DNA from: an uncultured Planctomycetaceae bacterium
GTDB lineage: Bacteria; Planctomycetota; Planctomycetia; Pirellulales; Pirellulaceae
Length of the DNA stretch: 10,703 bases
Direction of reading: 5' to 3'
NCBI GenBank assembly: GCA_903927685.1
Contig: CAIYOB010000157.1
Coordinates: forward strand, 1 to 10,703
Below the pieces are notes generated by a model. It saw only the letters and a program-made list of their open reading frames with translations, had not been told where the DNA came from and did no database searches. This document shows, piece after piece, positions 1 through 7,368 of the stretch; the stretch's first letter is position 1, and every line of letters begins with the position of its first letter. The translations under genes were made by a program, and so were the position numbers.

Positions 1-180
1 GGTCGGTGACTTCCCACTCGCTTGCGCTTCGGGTTACGGTCGGTGACTTCCCACTCGCTTGCGCTTCGGGTTACGGTCGGTGGCTTCCCACTCGCTTGCG
101 CTTCGGGTTACGGTTGGTGGCTTCCCACTCGCTTGCGCTTCGGGTTACGGTTGGCCGGCCTCGCTCACGCTTCGGGTTAC
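1..180. repeat. 37-bp tandem repeat array, four and a half units
   Basis: Four head-to-tail units of exactly 37 bp occupy 1-37, 38-74, 75-111 and 112-148. Each begins GGTYGGTGRCTTCCC and ends CACTCGCTTGCGCTTCGGG followed by TTAC. A fifth, shortened and diverged unit (149-180) keeps the ends GGTTGG and CGCTTCGGGTTAC. Units 1 and 2 are identical, unit 3 differs by one base, and unit 4 by that base plus one more. The period is not a multiple of three, so any reading frame through it changes register at each unit, which argues against coding. On the opposite strand the core reads GTAACCCGAAGCG, and in unit 5 CGAAGCGTGAGCGAGG. I recall short dispersed repeats of this style in planctomycete genomes, but that is memory and not a search. 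The left boundary is outside the window. There are no unique spacers, so this is not a CRISPR array. Confidence 0.93.
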
Positions 181-211
181 GACCGGCACGTGAAATCTCG
201 CAGCCCGGCCG

Positions 212-1396
212 TCAAGCTGCGGGCTCGTGGTTGTCCCCACAGCACGGCAGCGAGAAATGGAACTTCGCTCCGCGCTCCGGTTCGGCCTCGGCCCAAATCC
301 GTCCGCCGTGGCGGTCGATGATCCGGTGCACCAGCGCCAGCCCCACGCCGGTGCCGTCAAACTCACTCTGGGCATGCAGGCGTTGAAAGACGCCAAACAG
401 CTTGTCGGCATACTTCATGTTGAAGCCGATGCCATTGTCCTCGACCGAGTAGACGACTTCCTCCCCCCGCGGCGAGCCATGGACGTCGATGATCGCCGGT
501 GCTCGACCGCGGGTGTACTTGAACGCATTGTCGATCAGGTTATCCCAGACCTGCCGGAGCAGCGTTGGATCGCCCAGGGCCGGCGGCAGAGGCGACAGGC
601 GAAACTCGACCGGCCGATCCGGACAGCTCGCGCGAATCCGGTCGTAGACTTCGCGGACCAACGCGGTCATCTCGATGCGCATCGGACGGACGGACTGTCT
701 GCCCAGGCGGAAAAACCGCAAGAGATCGTCGATCAGCTGTCCCATCCGCTGGGCTTCGCCGCAGACGATCTTCAACCACCGGCGGTGCTCGTCGTCCAGT
801 CGGTCGTGCAGATCCTCGCGGAGCATTCCCGCGTAGCCGTTGATCGCGCGGAGCGGGGCACGCAAGTCGTGGGAGACCGAATAGGAAAACGCCTCCAGCT
901 CCCGATAGGCGGCTTCCAGCTCGGCGGTCCGCTGTTCGACGCGCCGTTCGAGCACTTCGCAAAACTGCTGCTCGGCCTCGCGCAAGGCCCGCTCCGCCGC
1001 CGCCAATTCCCGTTCGTTGGCCAGTTCGCGCAGGACACGCGTCACGACCGCCGGCAACCGGTCCAGCAGCAGCTGGTCTTTCACCAGATAGTCCCGGGCG
1101 CCCTGCTTCATGAACTGGACCGCCAGACGCTCGTCGCCGTGCCCGGTGATCACGACAAACGGCGGCAGGCCGCCTTGCGGCGCCAGGTGGTCGATCAAAC
1201 CGCTGCCGGTCATATCCGGCAGCCCGTGGTCCAGCAGCAGCAAGTCCGTGGTTCTTTCCGCCAGCCACTGCAGGCACGCCGCGGCGCTGGTCAGGGCCTC
1301 GCACTGATAGCCTTGGTCGCCGAGTTCCTGGGCAAACAGCTGGGCCAGGCCCGCGTCGTCTTCCACGATCAGGATATGGGAGGGTGTGGCAGTCAT
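212..1396 (-). CDS. Soluble hybrid receiver-histidine kinase (REC-HisKA-HATPase_c)
   Basis: This 394-aa cytoplasmic protein has an N-terminal response-regulator receiver domain (about residues 6-120) and a C-terminal histidine kinase. Receiver residues are the acidic pair D13/D14, phospho-acceptor D56 in LLLLDHGLPD, T84 and K106. A charged coiled coil (about 123-170) leads to the HisKA domain with H176 in the box SVSHDLRAP. The ATPase domain has an N box (N286, N290 in NLIDNAFKY), a G1 box (D320 in VEDNGIGF) and a G2 box (GTGVGLAL, about 348-355). No membrane segment or DNA-binding domain is present. In such proteins the receiver is expected to take phosphate from an upstream kinase and tune the attached kinase. 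It is the last gene of the minus-strand signalling cluster, 70 nt after the response regulator. The ATG start places the receiver correctly, but no convincing Shine-Dalgarno precedes it (upstream bases GAGTCCGCGCGC), so translational coupling is possible. All expected catalytic residues are present. Confidence 0.93.
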   Translation of the reverse strand: MTATPSHILIVEDDAGLAQLFAQELGDQGYQCEALTSAAACLQWLAERTTDLLLLDHGLPDMTGSGLIDHLAPQGGLPPFVVITGHGDERLAVQFMKQGARDYLVKDQLLLDRLPAVVTRVLRELANERELAAAERALREAEQQFCEVLERRVEQRTAELEAAYRELEAFSYSVSHDLRAPLRAINGYAGMLREDLHDRLDDEHRRWLKIVCGEAQRMGQLIDDLLRFFRLGRQSVRPMRIEMTALVREVYDRIRASCPDRPVEFRLSPLPPALGDPTLLRQVWDNLIDNAFKYTRGRAPAIIDVHGSPRGEEVVYSVEDNGIGFNMKYADKLFGVFQRLHAQSEFDGTGVGLALVHRIIDRHGGRIWAEAEPERGAKFHFSLPCCGDNHEPAA

Positions 1397-1466
1397 GCGC
1401 GCGGACTCGGTTTTCGGTTCGGTTTCTCAACGCCATTTCGCAACTGGGCGGGGGCGGCCGGCCGGC

Positions 1467-1943
1467 TCAGGCCGAGGCCAACTCCAGCTTGGGCACCTGC
1501 ATGATCGTCAACAATTGGCCGAGTTGCCGGACCACGTCGGCGAACTGGTCAAAGTCGACCGGCTTGGCGATGTAACAGTTGCAGCCCAGCCGGTAGCAGG
1601 TTTGGATTTCCCGCGGGTCGTCCGTGGTCGTGAGCATGATCGTCGGGATGTCCCGCCAACGAGGATTGGCTTTGACTTGCCGCAACACGTCCACGCCGGC
1701 GACCCGGGGCATGCGGATGTCCAGCGTCAGCAGGTACCGCTGGCCGTCCGGCAGTTCATCGCCCCCCAGGCTCGCTAGGCGATCGAGCACTTCCTGACCG
1801 TCCCGGCAACGGATGATCGGGTGCTTGACGCCGGCCTCGCGGAGGAGGTCCACAATCAATTCGGCATGGCCATCATCGTCCTCCGCGATCAACAGCGTGA
1901 CGGAACTCGAGACGGGATGACCGGAACAGGAATCACTGCACAT
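1467..1943 (-). CDS. Single-domain response regulator, Rcp1/CheY-like
   Basis: This protein of about 158 aa consists almost entirely of one receiver domain. With the ATG at 1943 as start, the acidic cluster is E21/D22/D23 (IAEDDDGH), the phospho-acceptor is D75 in LLTLDIRMP, T105/T106 lie in MLTTTDD, and the conserved lysine is K127 in IAKPVDF. The long loop between helix 2 and strand 3 and the sequence KANPRWRDIPTIMLTTTDD match the Rcp1-type regulators that pair with phytochrome-like and PAS kinases. There is no output domain, so it probably acts as a phosphate shuttle, phosphate sink or protein-contact regulator. It lies 40 nt after the PAS kinase and 70 nt before the receiver-kinase. An in-frame TTG at 1955 would add four residues. 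I prefer ATG, although neither start has a strong ribosome-binding site, so the first ~15 residues are uncertain. Confidence 0.92.
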   Translation of the reverse strand: MCSDSCSGHPVSSSVTLLIAEDDDGHAELIVDLLREAGVKHPIIRCRDGQEVLDRLASLGGDELPDGQRYLLTLDIRMPRVAGVDVLRQVKANPRWRDIPTIMLTTTDDPREIQTCYRLGCNCYIAKPVDFDQFADVVRQLGQLLTIMQVPKLELASA

Positions 1944-1983
1944 AGGGGGCACCAAGAGGGACGCGGACGAGCCGCAGGCGACG

Positions 1984-4002
1984 CTATTTTACCGCGGGCA
2001 GGGAGACATGGAAGCGGCTGCCTTGGCCCGGCTCGGATTCGACCCACACCCGCCCGTGGTGCCGATCCAGGATGCGGCGCACCACGTTCAAGCCCAAGCC
2101 GTCGCCCGGCACGCCTCCGTCCGGGTTCAAGCGGTGGAACATCTCCCAGATCTTCTCCTGATGCTGCGTCGCGATCCCCAGCCCGGTGTCTGCCACGCAG
2201 TAGACGGCCTGGCGGTGTTCGACACGGCCCGAGAAGTGGATCTCCAGCGGCCGGGCCGGGTCGCGGTACTTGAGCGCATTGTCCAGCAGGTTGGAGAAGA
2301 CCTGGTTCACCAGGGCCGAGTCGCCCTGGCAGTCCGGCAGTTCGTCGACTTGGACCGTGGCTCCGGCACTCTGGATTTGGAACGCCTGGACGGCGAGCAC
2401 ATCCCGGACCAGCGCGTTCATGTCGATCCGCTCCGGGTTCAGCGTCACGCGGCCGAGTCGCGACACGCGCAGCAGGCCGTTGATGATCGCGTCCATCTTG
2501 CCCACGCCGGAGCGGATGAACGACAGCGACTTGGGAATCGCATCCCCCAGGATCCGCTCCACCGGCTCGCGGATCGCCGGCGGAAACTCGGGACCCCGCA
2601 CACTGCCCAACAGCTCTTCGCAGGACTTTTCCAGCCGCCGGCTGAACCCCTGGACGTTGACCAGCGGGGCGCGCAGATCGTGCGAGGCGACGTAGATCAG
2701 GCTCTCCAGTTCCGAATTCTTGCTTTCGAGTTCGCCGACCAGGACTTCGCGCAATTCCTCTTGATGCTTGCGCTCGGTAATGTCGACGGCCAGCGAGGCG
2801 ACCGTCGTGACGCGGCCGTCGTCATCCATCAGCGGCGTATTGAACCACTCGCAGACCAGGCTACGGCCGTCCTTGGTGACATTCTCGTGGATCTCGCAAG
2901 CCTCCCCCTGTCCGCGAAACATGGCGGCCAGCGACGCCGCCATCCGGTCGCGCTCGCTGGCGGGAACGATCAACTGGCCGGCGTACCGGCCGCAAGCTTC
3001 TTCTTCGGTAAAACCGAAGATCCGTTCCGCCGCCGGGTTCCAGCTGGTCACGCGGAGTTGCGAATCCCATTCGATCACGGCCAGCGGCGTTTGCCGGACG
3101 TGCAAGGCCAGGCGTTGCTGCGAGCGGCCCAGCGAGACTTCGGCCCGCTTGAGGTCCTCGATGTCCGTGCTGGTCCCGAACCACTTGATGATCTGGCCCT
3201 TCAGATTCCGCATCGGTAGCGCCCGGGTCCGGAACCAGCGATAGGCGCCGTCGCCCCGGCGGATCCGCAACTCGCCGTTGAACAGCCGCCCGGTTTTCAG
3301 TGACGCCGTCCACGCTTCCTCGGTCCGTGGCAAATCGTCCGCATGCACCCGCTTCAGCCACCCGCCTTCCAGTTGGACGCTGGCCGGGCTGCCGGTATAG
3401 TTGACCCATTGGGGACTGAGGTACTCGCACGAACCGTCCGGCAGGCAGGTCCAAAACAGATGCGGCAGCGACTCGACCAGCGTGCGGAAGCGGTCCGCGT
3501 GCTCCGCCTCGACCTGCACCGCCGCCTTGTAAGGCGTCAGGTCCCGGACCACGCCGACGTGCCCGCGGCTCCGCCCCGCGTGATCCAGCACAGGCTTGCC
3601 CGCCATCATGATCCAGCCCGGAGTCCCGTCCCGGCGGACAATGCGGCACTCGAATCGCCACGCCGATTCCGTCTCCAGCGATTCGCGGAACCGGGTCTCG
3701 ACCAAATCCCGGTCCGCCTCGTGCACGTGCCGGAGGAAATCGTCCCAATCCCACTTGGGCAGCAGTGCGTCGTAGCCGAAGATCCGGTCGTGCGTCAGCG
3801 TGCGCTGAAACAGGCGGTCCGGCAGACTCAGTTCCCAGTCCGCCGCCTGGACGTCGTCCAACGCCGCCCGCAGCCGCGCTTCGCCGGCCGCCTGCGACTG
3901 CAGGTCCCCCAGTTCCCGCCGAAACCGCCGCTCCCGGACGTCCCAGGCAAGCAGGAACAACAGCCCCACCACGAGAATCACCGGCCCGGCAATCCACTCC
4001 AC
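1984..4002 (-). CDS. Membrane-anchored triple-PAS sensor histidine kinase
   Basis: This 672-aa sensor kinase has one N-terminal transmembrane helix (about residues 5-20), followed by a basic stretch (RERRFRRE) that suggests a cytoplasmic remainder. Three PAS/PAC units follow: about 50-157, 170-287 (FWTCLPDGSCEYLSPQWVNYTG is its start) and 295-412 (WNPAAERIFGFTEEE, ending VDITERK). A short coiled coil (413-435) leads to HisKA with H441 in YVASHDLRAP. The ATPase domain has N575 in the N box (NLLDNALKY), G1 ADTGLGIA and G2 GDGLGLNV. There is no large periplasmic sensor loop, so the signal is probably sensed inside the cell by PAS ligands or through the membrane anchor. The start is GTG at 4002, supported by an AGGAGGT at 4009-4015 with 7-nt spacing. 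It lies 50 nt after the secreted hydrolase gene and 40 nt before its probable partner regulator. The PAS ligands cannot be told from the sequence. Confidence 0.94.
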   Translation of the reverse strand: MEWIAGPVILVVGLLFLLAWDVRERRFRRELGDLQSQAAGEARLRAALDDVQAADWELSLPDRLFQRTLTHDRIFGYDALLPKWDWDDFLRHVHEADRDLVETRFRESLETESAWRFECRIVRRDGTPGWIMMAGKPVLDHAGRSRGHVGVVRDLTPYKAAVQVEAEHADRFRTLVESLPHLFWTCLPDGSCEYLSPQWVNYTGSPASVQLEGGWLKRVHADDLPRTEEAWTASLKTGRLFNGELRIRRGDGAYRWFRTRALPMRNLKGQIIKWFGTSTDIEDLKRAEVSLGRSQQRLALHVRQTPLAVIEWDSQLRVTSWNPAAERIFGFTEEEACGRYAGQLIVPASERDRMAASLAAMFRGQGEACEIHENVTKDGRSLVCEWFNTPLMDDDGRVTTVASLAVDITERKHQEELREVLVGELESKNSELESLIYVASHDLRAPLVNVQGFSRRLEKSCEELLGSVRGPEFPPAIREPVERILGDAIPKSLSFIRSGVGKMDAIINGLLRVSRLGRVTLNPERIDMNALVRDVLAVQAFQIQSAGATVQVDELPDCQGDSALVNQVFSNLLDNALKYRDPARPLEIHFSGRVEHRQAVYCVADTGLGIATQHQEKIWEMFHRLNPDGGVPGDGLGLNVVRRILDRHHGRVWVESEPGQGSRFHVSLPAVK

Positions 4003-4008
4003 GCAATC

Positions 4009-4015
4009 ACCTCCT
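4009..4015 (-). promoter_or_regulatory. Strong ribosome-binding site for the PAS kinase
   Basis: On the minus strand this reads AGGAGGT, a near-perfect anti-16S match, 6-7 nt before a GTG codon at 4002. It fixes a GTG start for the kinase. It lies in the 50-nt gap after the hydrolase stop codon, so the kinase could be translated independently even if the two genes share a transcript. Confidence 0.85.
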
Positions 4016-4052
4016 CATGCACAGTCGCTTGGGATTCACGCCACCGCCCCGT

Positions 4053-6254
4053 TCACGGCTTGCCCCGCAGTTTCTGGCCCAGCCATTGGTAGACCGCCGT
4101 GCGGATGTCGTCGGGAAAGTCGTGCTCCGCGTCGGGATAATCGACGCGCAACGCCGCCTCGGCCTCCCGCAAGCGATAGACCTCGCCGGCGCTGGCAACC
4201 GCCTTGCGAACGCCGACCACGGCAAAGTTGGCGTCGTTCAACGGCGCATTGATGAACACGGGCCGCGGAGCCATCGCGCCCAGGATGTCGTGAAAATCGA
4301 ACGGCATCCGGCGCGGATCGCAGCCGTAATCCGTGCGGATCCGCGGCATGTACCGGTCGCTGGTCCAGCCCTTCAAGTCGCCGCCGTAGTAGTCCTCGAA
4401 CGCATTGAAGCCGCAACTGGTAACCACCGCTCGAATCCGCTGGTCAAAGGCTGCGACGAACAGCGAATTGTGCCCGCCCAGCGAGTGCCCGATGCAGCCG
4501 ATCCGGTCGCGGTCGACCTCGGGCAGCGATTCCAAGACATCCAGCCCGCGGATGTGGTTCCAAATGCCTTTCATCGTTCCGCTGCGGTAATGGGCGCCGG
4601 CCGCCTTGAAATCGTACGGGTACTCGCCGAAGCTCGGATAGTCAGGCACGAGGCAGATGAAACCGTGTTCGGCCAGTTCGCGGGCATAGAACCGCGTCGG
4701 AATGCCGTCGATGCCGACCAACTGGGCCTTGCCCAACGGACTGGTCGGGTGCAGGCACAACATCGCCGCCGCGGGCTGCACACGCTGCTTCGGGATCAGC
4801 AGAAACGCGGGAACCCGATCGCCCGGCTCGGCCGCATAGGTGATCTTCCGCTGGACATAGCGGTCGGTCTCCGTTTGCTCGAGGACCTGCACATCCAGCG
4901 GAACCCGTTGCTCCGGACCGGGCAGCGGTCCCATCACCAGTTGCATGTTCTCGAGAATCTGCTGGCGGCGGACGCCCCACTCCAAGGGCGATTGGATCGG
5001 CTGCAACTGGCCATCCGGCCCGCGCAGGACCAGCAACCGGCTGTGGTCCGGATAACTCGGCGGCTCCGCGGGCACCGCTTCCCGGGCCGCTTCCGGCGAC
5101 CCGCCCAGCCGCAGATTCTCGAGCAGGAACAGACCGCTCCGCGCGGGTGCCAGGATGTCGATGTCGCCGTCCGCGTCGAGATCAACGCACTTCGGATCCA
5201 GATCCAGACCGCATCCGCCACCTTGGGAAACCAGGTGCCGCCGCCACACTTTCGCCGCGACATCGAACCCATACCAGTAGACCACCAGGGGATCGTACTC
5301 GCCGGGATCCTTGCCGTCGTGGCCCAGAAAACGCTTGCCCGCCACCAAGTCCTCGCGGCCGTCGCCGTCGATGTCGGCCAGCAACGGCGAGTGGGCTTGC
5401 GACCAGGAGGTATCGATGGCGTGCAACGTCCACGCGCGGTTGCCCGCCGAGTCGGTCGCCTGCTCGCACCAATACAACCCGACGTTGTGGCCGCGGCCCC
5501 AGATCAGATCAGCATCTCCGTCCCCGTCTACGTCGTGAACCAGGATCGGCACGCTGGCATCGCGATGCAAGGCCAATTCCGGATGCCACGTCCAACGGAC
5601 TTCACCGTCCGCGAGCGACGCTTCGGCCCAGCCCCGCGGCGCGACCAGATCGTTGCGGCCATCGCCGTTGATGTCGCCACAGCCGATCCCGTGGGCGACC
5701 AGTTCGCCGGGCAAGTCGTGCCGCTGCCAGCGGGGTGAAACGCCGCCGGAGCCCGTGTCGGTCGGCAGCAACTCGTACCAGGCGGCAAAGTCGGTCCCGC
5801 TGGGCAGCACATCCAACCGGCCGTCGCCGTTCACGTCGGCCAGCCGACCGGTCTCGCTCGCCCCGGGCGTGTCGATCACGTGCTTCTGCCAGTTCCCCGC
5901 CGACTCGCGCGGCTGGGCGACCCAGTACAGGGACCGGCTGCGATAGTTGACGCTGACCAGATCAAGCAGTCCGTCGCCGTTCACGTCCAGGGGCAGATTC
6001 GAGTAGTCGTCGTAACGCCCGCGGATCTGTTCCACTTCGCGCGCGGTGTGCCTGGTCCAGTCCGGCGCCGCATACCAGAATCCTCCGCTGACGATATCCA
6101 GCCTGCCGTCGCGGTTGACATCGATGGCCGCACAGGAACCGAACTCGGACTCCGGCTGGATCGCGTGACGCCGAAAGGCGATTTCGTCCGCTCCGACGAG
6201 CCGGCTCGCAACGATCAGGACTGGGAAGACAACCAAGCAGACCGCGGATCGCAT
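4053..6254 (-). CDS. Secreted FG-GAP/VCBS beta-propeller fused to alpha/beta hydrolase
   Basis: This 733-aa two-part exported protein begins with a signal peptide (MRSAVCLVVFPVLIVASRLVGA, about residues 1-22). Residues about 25-380 carry seven calcium-binding FG-GAP/VCBS motifs of the DxNxDGxxD type, beginning near residues 45, 90, 140, 194, 241, 294 and 358. Seven regularly spaced motifs suggest a seven-bladed propeller. After a linker (about 385-420), an alpha/beta hydrolase of the dienelactone hydrolase/acetyl-xylan-esterase-like class occupies about 430-730. The nucleophile is S591 in GHSLGG, the probable acid is D674 in PLNDANF, and the base is H711 in AEHDFP. It probably hydrolyses an ester or related bond outside the cytoplasm, with the propeller binding a ligand or partner. 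The substrate is not known. GTG at 6257 is possible, but ATG at 6254 fits the ribosome-binding site better. The reading frame is continuous across the fusion. It is the first gene of the minus-strand cluster. Confidence 0.9.
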   Translation of the reverse strand: MRSAVCLVVFPVLIVASRLVGADEIAFRRHAIQPESEFGSCAAIDVNRDGRLDIVSGGFWYAAPDWTRHTAREVEQIRGRYDDYSNLPLDVNGDGLLDLVSVNYRSRSLYWVAQPRESAGNWQKHVIDTPGASETGRLADVNGDGRLDVLPSGTDFAAWYELLPTDTGSGGVSPRWQRHDLPGELVAHGIGCGDINGDGRNDLVAPRGWAEASLADGEVRWTWHPELALHRDASVPILVHDVDGDGDADLIWGRGHNVGLYWCEQATDSAGNRAWTLHAIDTSWSQAHSPLLADIDGDGREDLVAGKRFLGHDGKDPGEYDPLVVYWYGFDVAAKVWRRHLVSQGGGCGLDLDPKCVDLDADGDIDILAPARSGLFLLENLRLGGSPEAAREAVPAEPPSYPDHSRLLVLRGPDGQLQPIQSPLEWGVRRQQILENMQLVMGPLPGPEQRVPLDVQVLEQTETDRYVQRKITYAAEPGDRVPAFLLIPKQRVQPAAAMLCLHPTSPLGKAQLVGIDGIPTRFYARELAEHGFICLVPDYPSFGEYPYDFKAAGAHYRSGTMKGIWNHIRGLDVLESLPEVDRDRIGCIGHSLGGHNSLFVAAFDQRIRAVVTSCGFNAFEDYYGGDLKGWTSDRYMPRIRTDYGCDPRRMPFDFHDILGAMAPRPVFINAPLNDANFAVVGVRKAVASAGEVYRLREAEAALRVDYPDAEHDFPDDIRTAVYQWLGQKLRGKP

Positions 6255-6260
6255 CACTTG

Positions 6261-6270
6261 CCCCTTCTCC
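6261..6270 (-). promoter_or_regulatory. Ribosome-binding site deciding the hydrolase start
   Basis: The minus strand reads GGAGAAGGGG, ending 6 nt before ATG (6254) but only 3 nt before the overlapping in-frame GTG (6257). The spacing favours ATG. Confidence 0.65.
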
Positions 6271-6344
6271 AGGAAAAAGGCCCAGCTAGTAGCGTACCTT
6301 GAAGGCTGTCGTGCGACCAGCGGGGCGTGACTGGTATTGTCGAA

Positions 6345-6350
6345 TATGAT
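6345..6350 (+). promoter_or_regulatory. Possible -10 box for the NAGPA-family gene
   Basis: TATGAT sits 37 nt before the ATG at 6388, in an AT-richer patch of an otherwise GC-rich divergent spacer (6255-6387). No clear -35 hexamer lies 16-18 nt upstream, so the call rests on the -10 match and position only. I could not identify a convincing minus-strand promoter for the hydrolase in the same spacer. Confidence 0.25.
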
Positions 6351-6387
6351 CTAATGGCCCGCCACGTTAACTCCCGGAGACCCCGCC

Positions 6388-7272
6388 ATGTTTCACCCAT
6401 CCAGTCACTCACGCACCCTGATTGGGGCAGGGATTGCCCTGCTGGCCAGTTGGGCGGTCGCATTCCCCCAGGACGTCCCGGAGCCTGCTTCCGGCGGACA
6501 GCCCGTGTCGCCCCTGTCGGCGGCGATTCAGTATTCGACGTCCAGCCGGACCGAGCCGCGGCCGCTGCAGCTGCACGTGCTGCGCGTGGACCTGCAGGCG
6601 GCCGGATTCGAGCTGGCCGCGACGGCCGGCGACGATCCGGATGGGGACGGACCGGCCGAAGCCCAGCTGACCAGCCCCCGCATGCTGGCCCGGCGCTCTG
6701 GCTTCGTTGCCGCCGTGAACACCAATCCCTGGGTCATGGTTCCGGCAACCCTGCACGGACACCGCACGCCCTACGTCGCCGGCGGCGGCTGCAATATCTC
6801 AGGTTGGGCGGTGTGCGACGGACGGCAGCGGAGCGGACCGGACGCGGGTCACTGGGCCTTCTGGCTGGACGACTACCGGCAGGCTCGCCTGGATGACCGG
6901 CCCCAGCCCCCCGTCGCGATGCAGGCCGTGGCCGGGTTCGGCGGTCTCATCCGCCGCGGCCAGATCCTGCCGGCGCCCAGCGAGGTGCTGCACCCGCGGA
7001 CGGCGTTAGGACTGGACGCCACTGGCCGCTGGCTGACGCTGGCTGTCGTGGACGGGCGGCAAACGGGCTATAGCGAAGGCATGAGCGAACGGGAGTTGGC
7101 TCAGTGGATGGCCGAGCTGGGCTGCTGCGACGCGCTCAATCTGGACGGTGGCGGCAGCAGTGTCATGCTGCTGGAGGACGCGGACGGCGAACTGCAAATC
7201 AAGAACCGGCCGTCCGATGCGGCCGGGCCACGGCCGGTTCCTGTCCTGTTGGGCGTCAGACGGCGGACGTAG
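6388..7272 (+). CDS. Secreted phosphodiester glycosidase (NAGPA) family protein
   Basis: This 294-aa protein begins with a signal peptide (about 1-25, ending ASWAVA). The mature part belongs to the family named after human N-acetylglucosamine-1-phosphodiester alpha-N-acetylglucosaminidase (NAGPA, formerly DUF2233). Family hallmarks are VAAVNTNPW (about 107-115, the counterpart of the usual AAINGGFF), GFGGLIRRG (183-191), HPRTALGLD (202-210), and the block CDALNLDGGGSSVML (about 247-261) with D253 and the glycine run. Bacterial members are thought to cleave phosphodiester-linked sugars or to act on exopolysaccharide, but most are uncharacterised and the substrate here is unknown. The start has GGAG at 6375-6378, 9 nt upstream of ATG. 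It is transcribed away from the hydrolase/kinase cluster across a 133-nt spacer and converges on the TIM-barrel gene. The length is normal for a stand-alone domain. The change from NGG to NTN in the first motif is a mild oddity. Confidence 0.88.
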   Translation: MFHPSSHSRTLIGAGIALLASWAVAFPQDVPEPASGGQPVSPLSAAIQYSTSSRTEPRPLQLHVLRVDLQAAGFELAATAGDDPDGDGPAEAQLTSPRMLARRSGFVAAVNTNPWVMVPATLHGHRTPYVAGGGCNISGWAVCDGRQRSGPDAGHWAFWLDDYRQARLDDRPQPPVAMQAVAGFGGLIRRGQILPAPSEVLHPRTALGLDATGRWLTLAVVDGRQTGYSEGMSERELAQWMAELGCCDALNLDGGGSSVMLLEDADGELQIKNRPSDAAGPRPVPVLLGVRRRT

Positions 7273-7345
7273 TGCCCAGTGCGTTGTCCAAGCTAAGAAT
7301 TGGGGTTGGGTGGCTGGGGTCGAGCCACGAGGTACGAGTGGCGAG

Positions 7346-7368
7346 CCCCCAGTTTTTGCCACTGGGGG
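7346..7368. repeat. 8-bp perfect stem-loop
   Basis: CCCCCAGT (7346-7353), a 7-nt loop TTTTGCC and ACTGGGGG (7361-7368) form a perfect 8-bp stem. The left arm can instead pair with CTGGGG at 7314-7319, where an inner stem CCAC (7325-7328)/GTGG (7338-7341) also forms, so the two folds exclude each other. The T-run is in the loop, not after the stem, so this is not a standard intrinsic terminator. Confidence 0.6.

Noticed and set aside
1..180. CRISPR array
   Set aside because: The 37-bp repeats are directly adjacent with no unique spacers, and no cas-like gene is present in the window.
202..225. Intrinsic terminator at the end of the receiver-kinase gene
   Set aside because: AGCCCG and CGGGCT give only a 6-bp stem with a 12-nt loop that includes the stop codon, and no T-tract follows on the minus strand.
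1397..1466. Separate promoter or small gene between the response regulator and the receiver-kinase
   Set aside because: The 70 nt show no -10/-35 pair, no strong ribosome-binding site and no open frame of note.
227..1504. Long plus-strand open frame opposite the receiver-kinase
   Set aside because: The minus strand encodes full receiver and kinase motifs here. The antisense frame has no recognisable domain, no ribosome-binding site, and arises from the GC-rich third positions.
2008..3219. Long plus-strand open frame opposite the PAS kinase
   Set aside because: It is antisense to clear PAS, HisKA and ATPase motifs, and its translation is rich in Arg, Gln, Asp and Val as expected of a shadow frame.
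3765..5738. 657-residue plus-strand open frame
   Set aside because: It spans the kinase-hydrolase junction on the wrong strand and is antisense to the catalytic serine motif and the propeller loops. It has no family resemblance.
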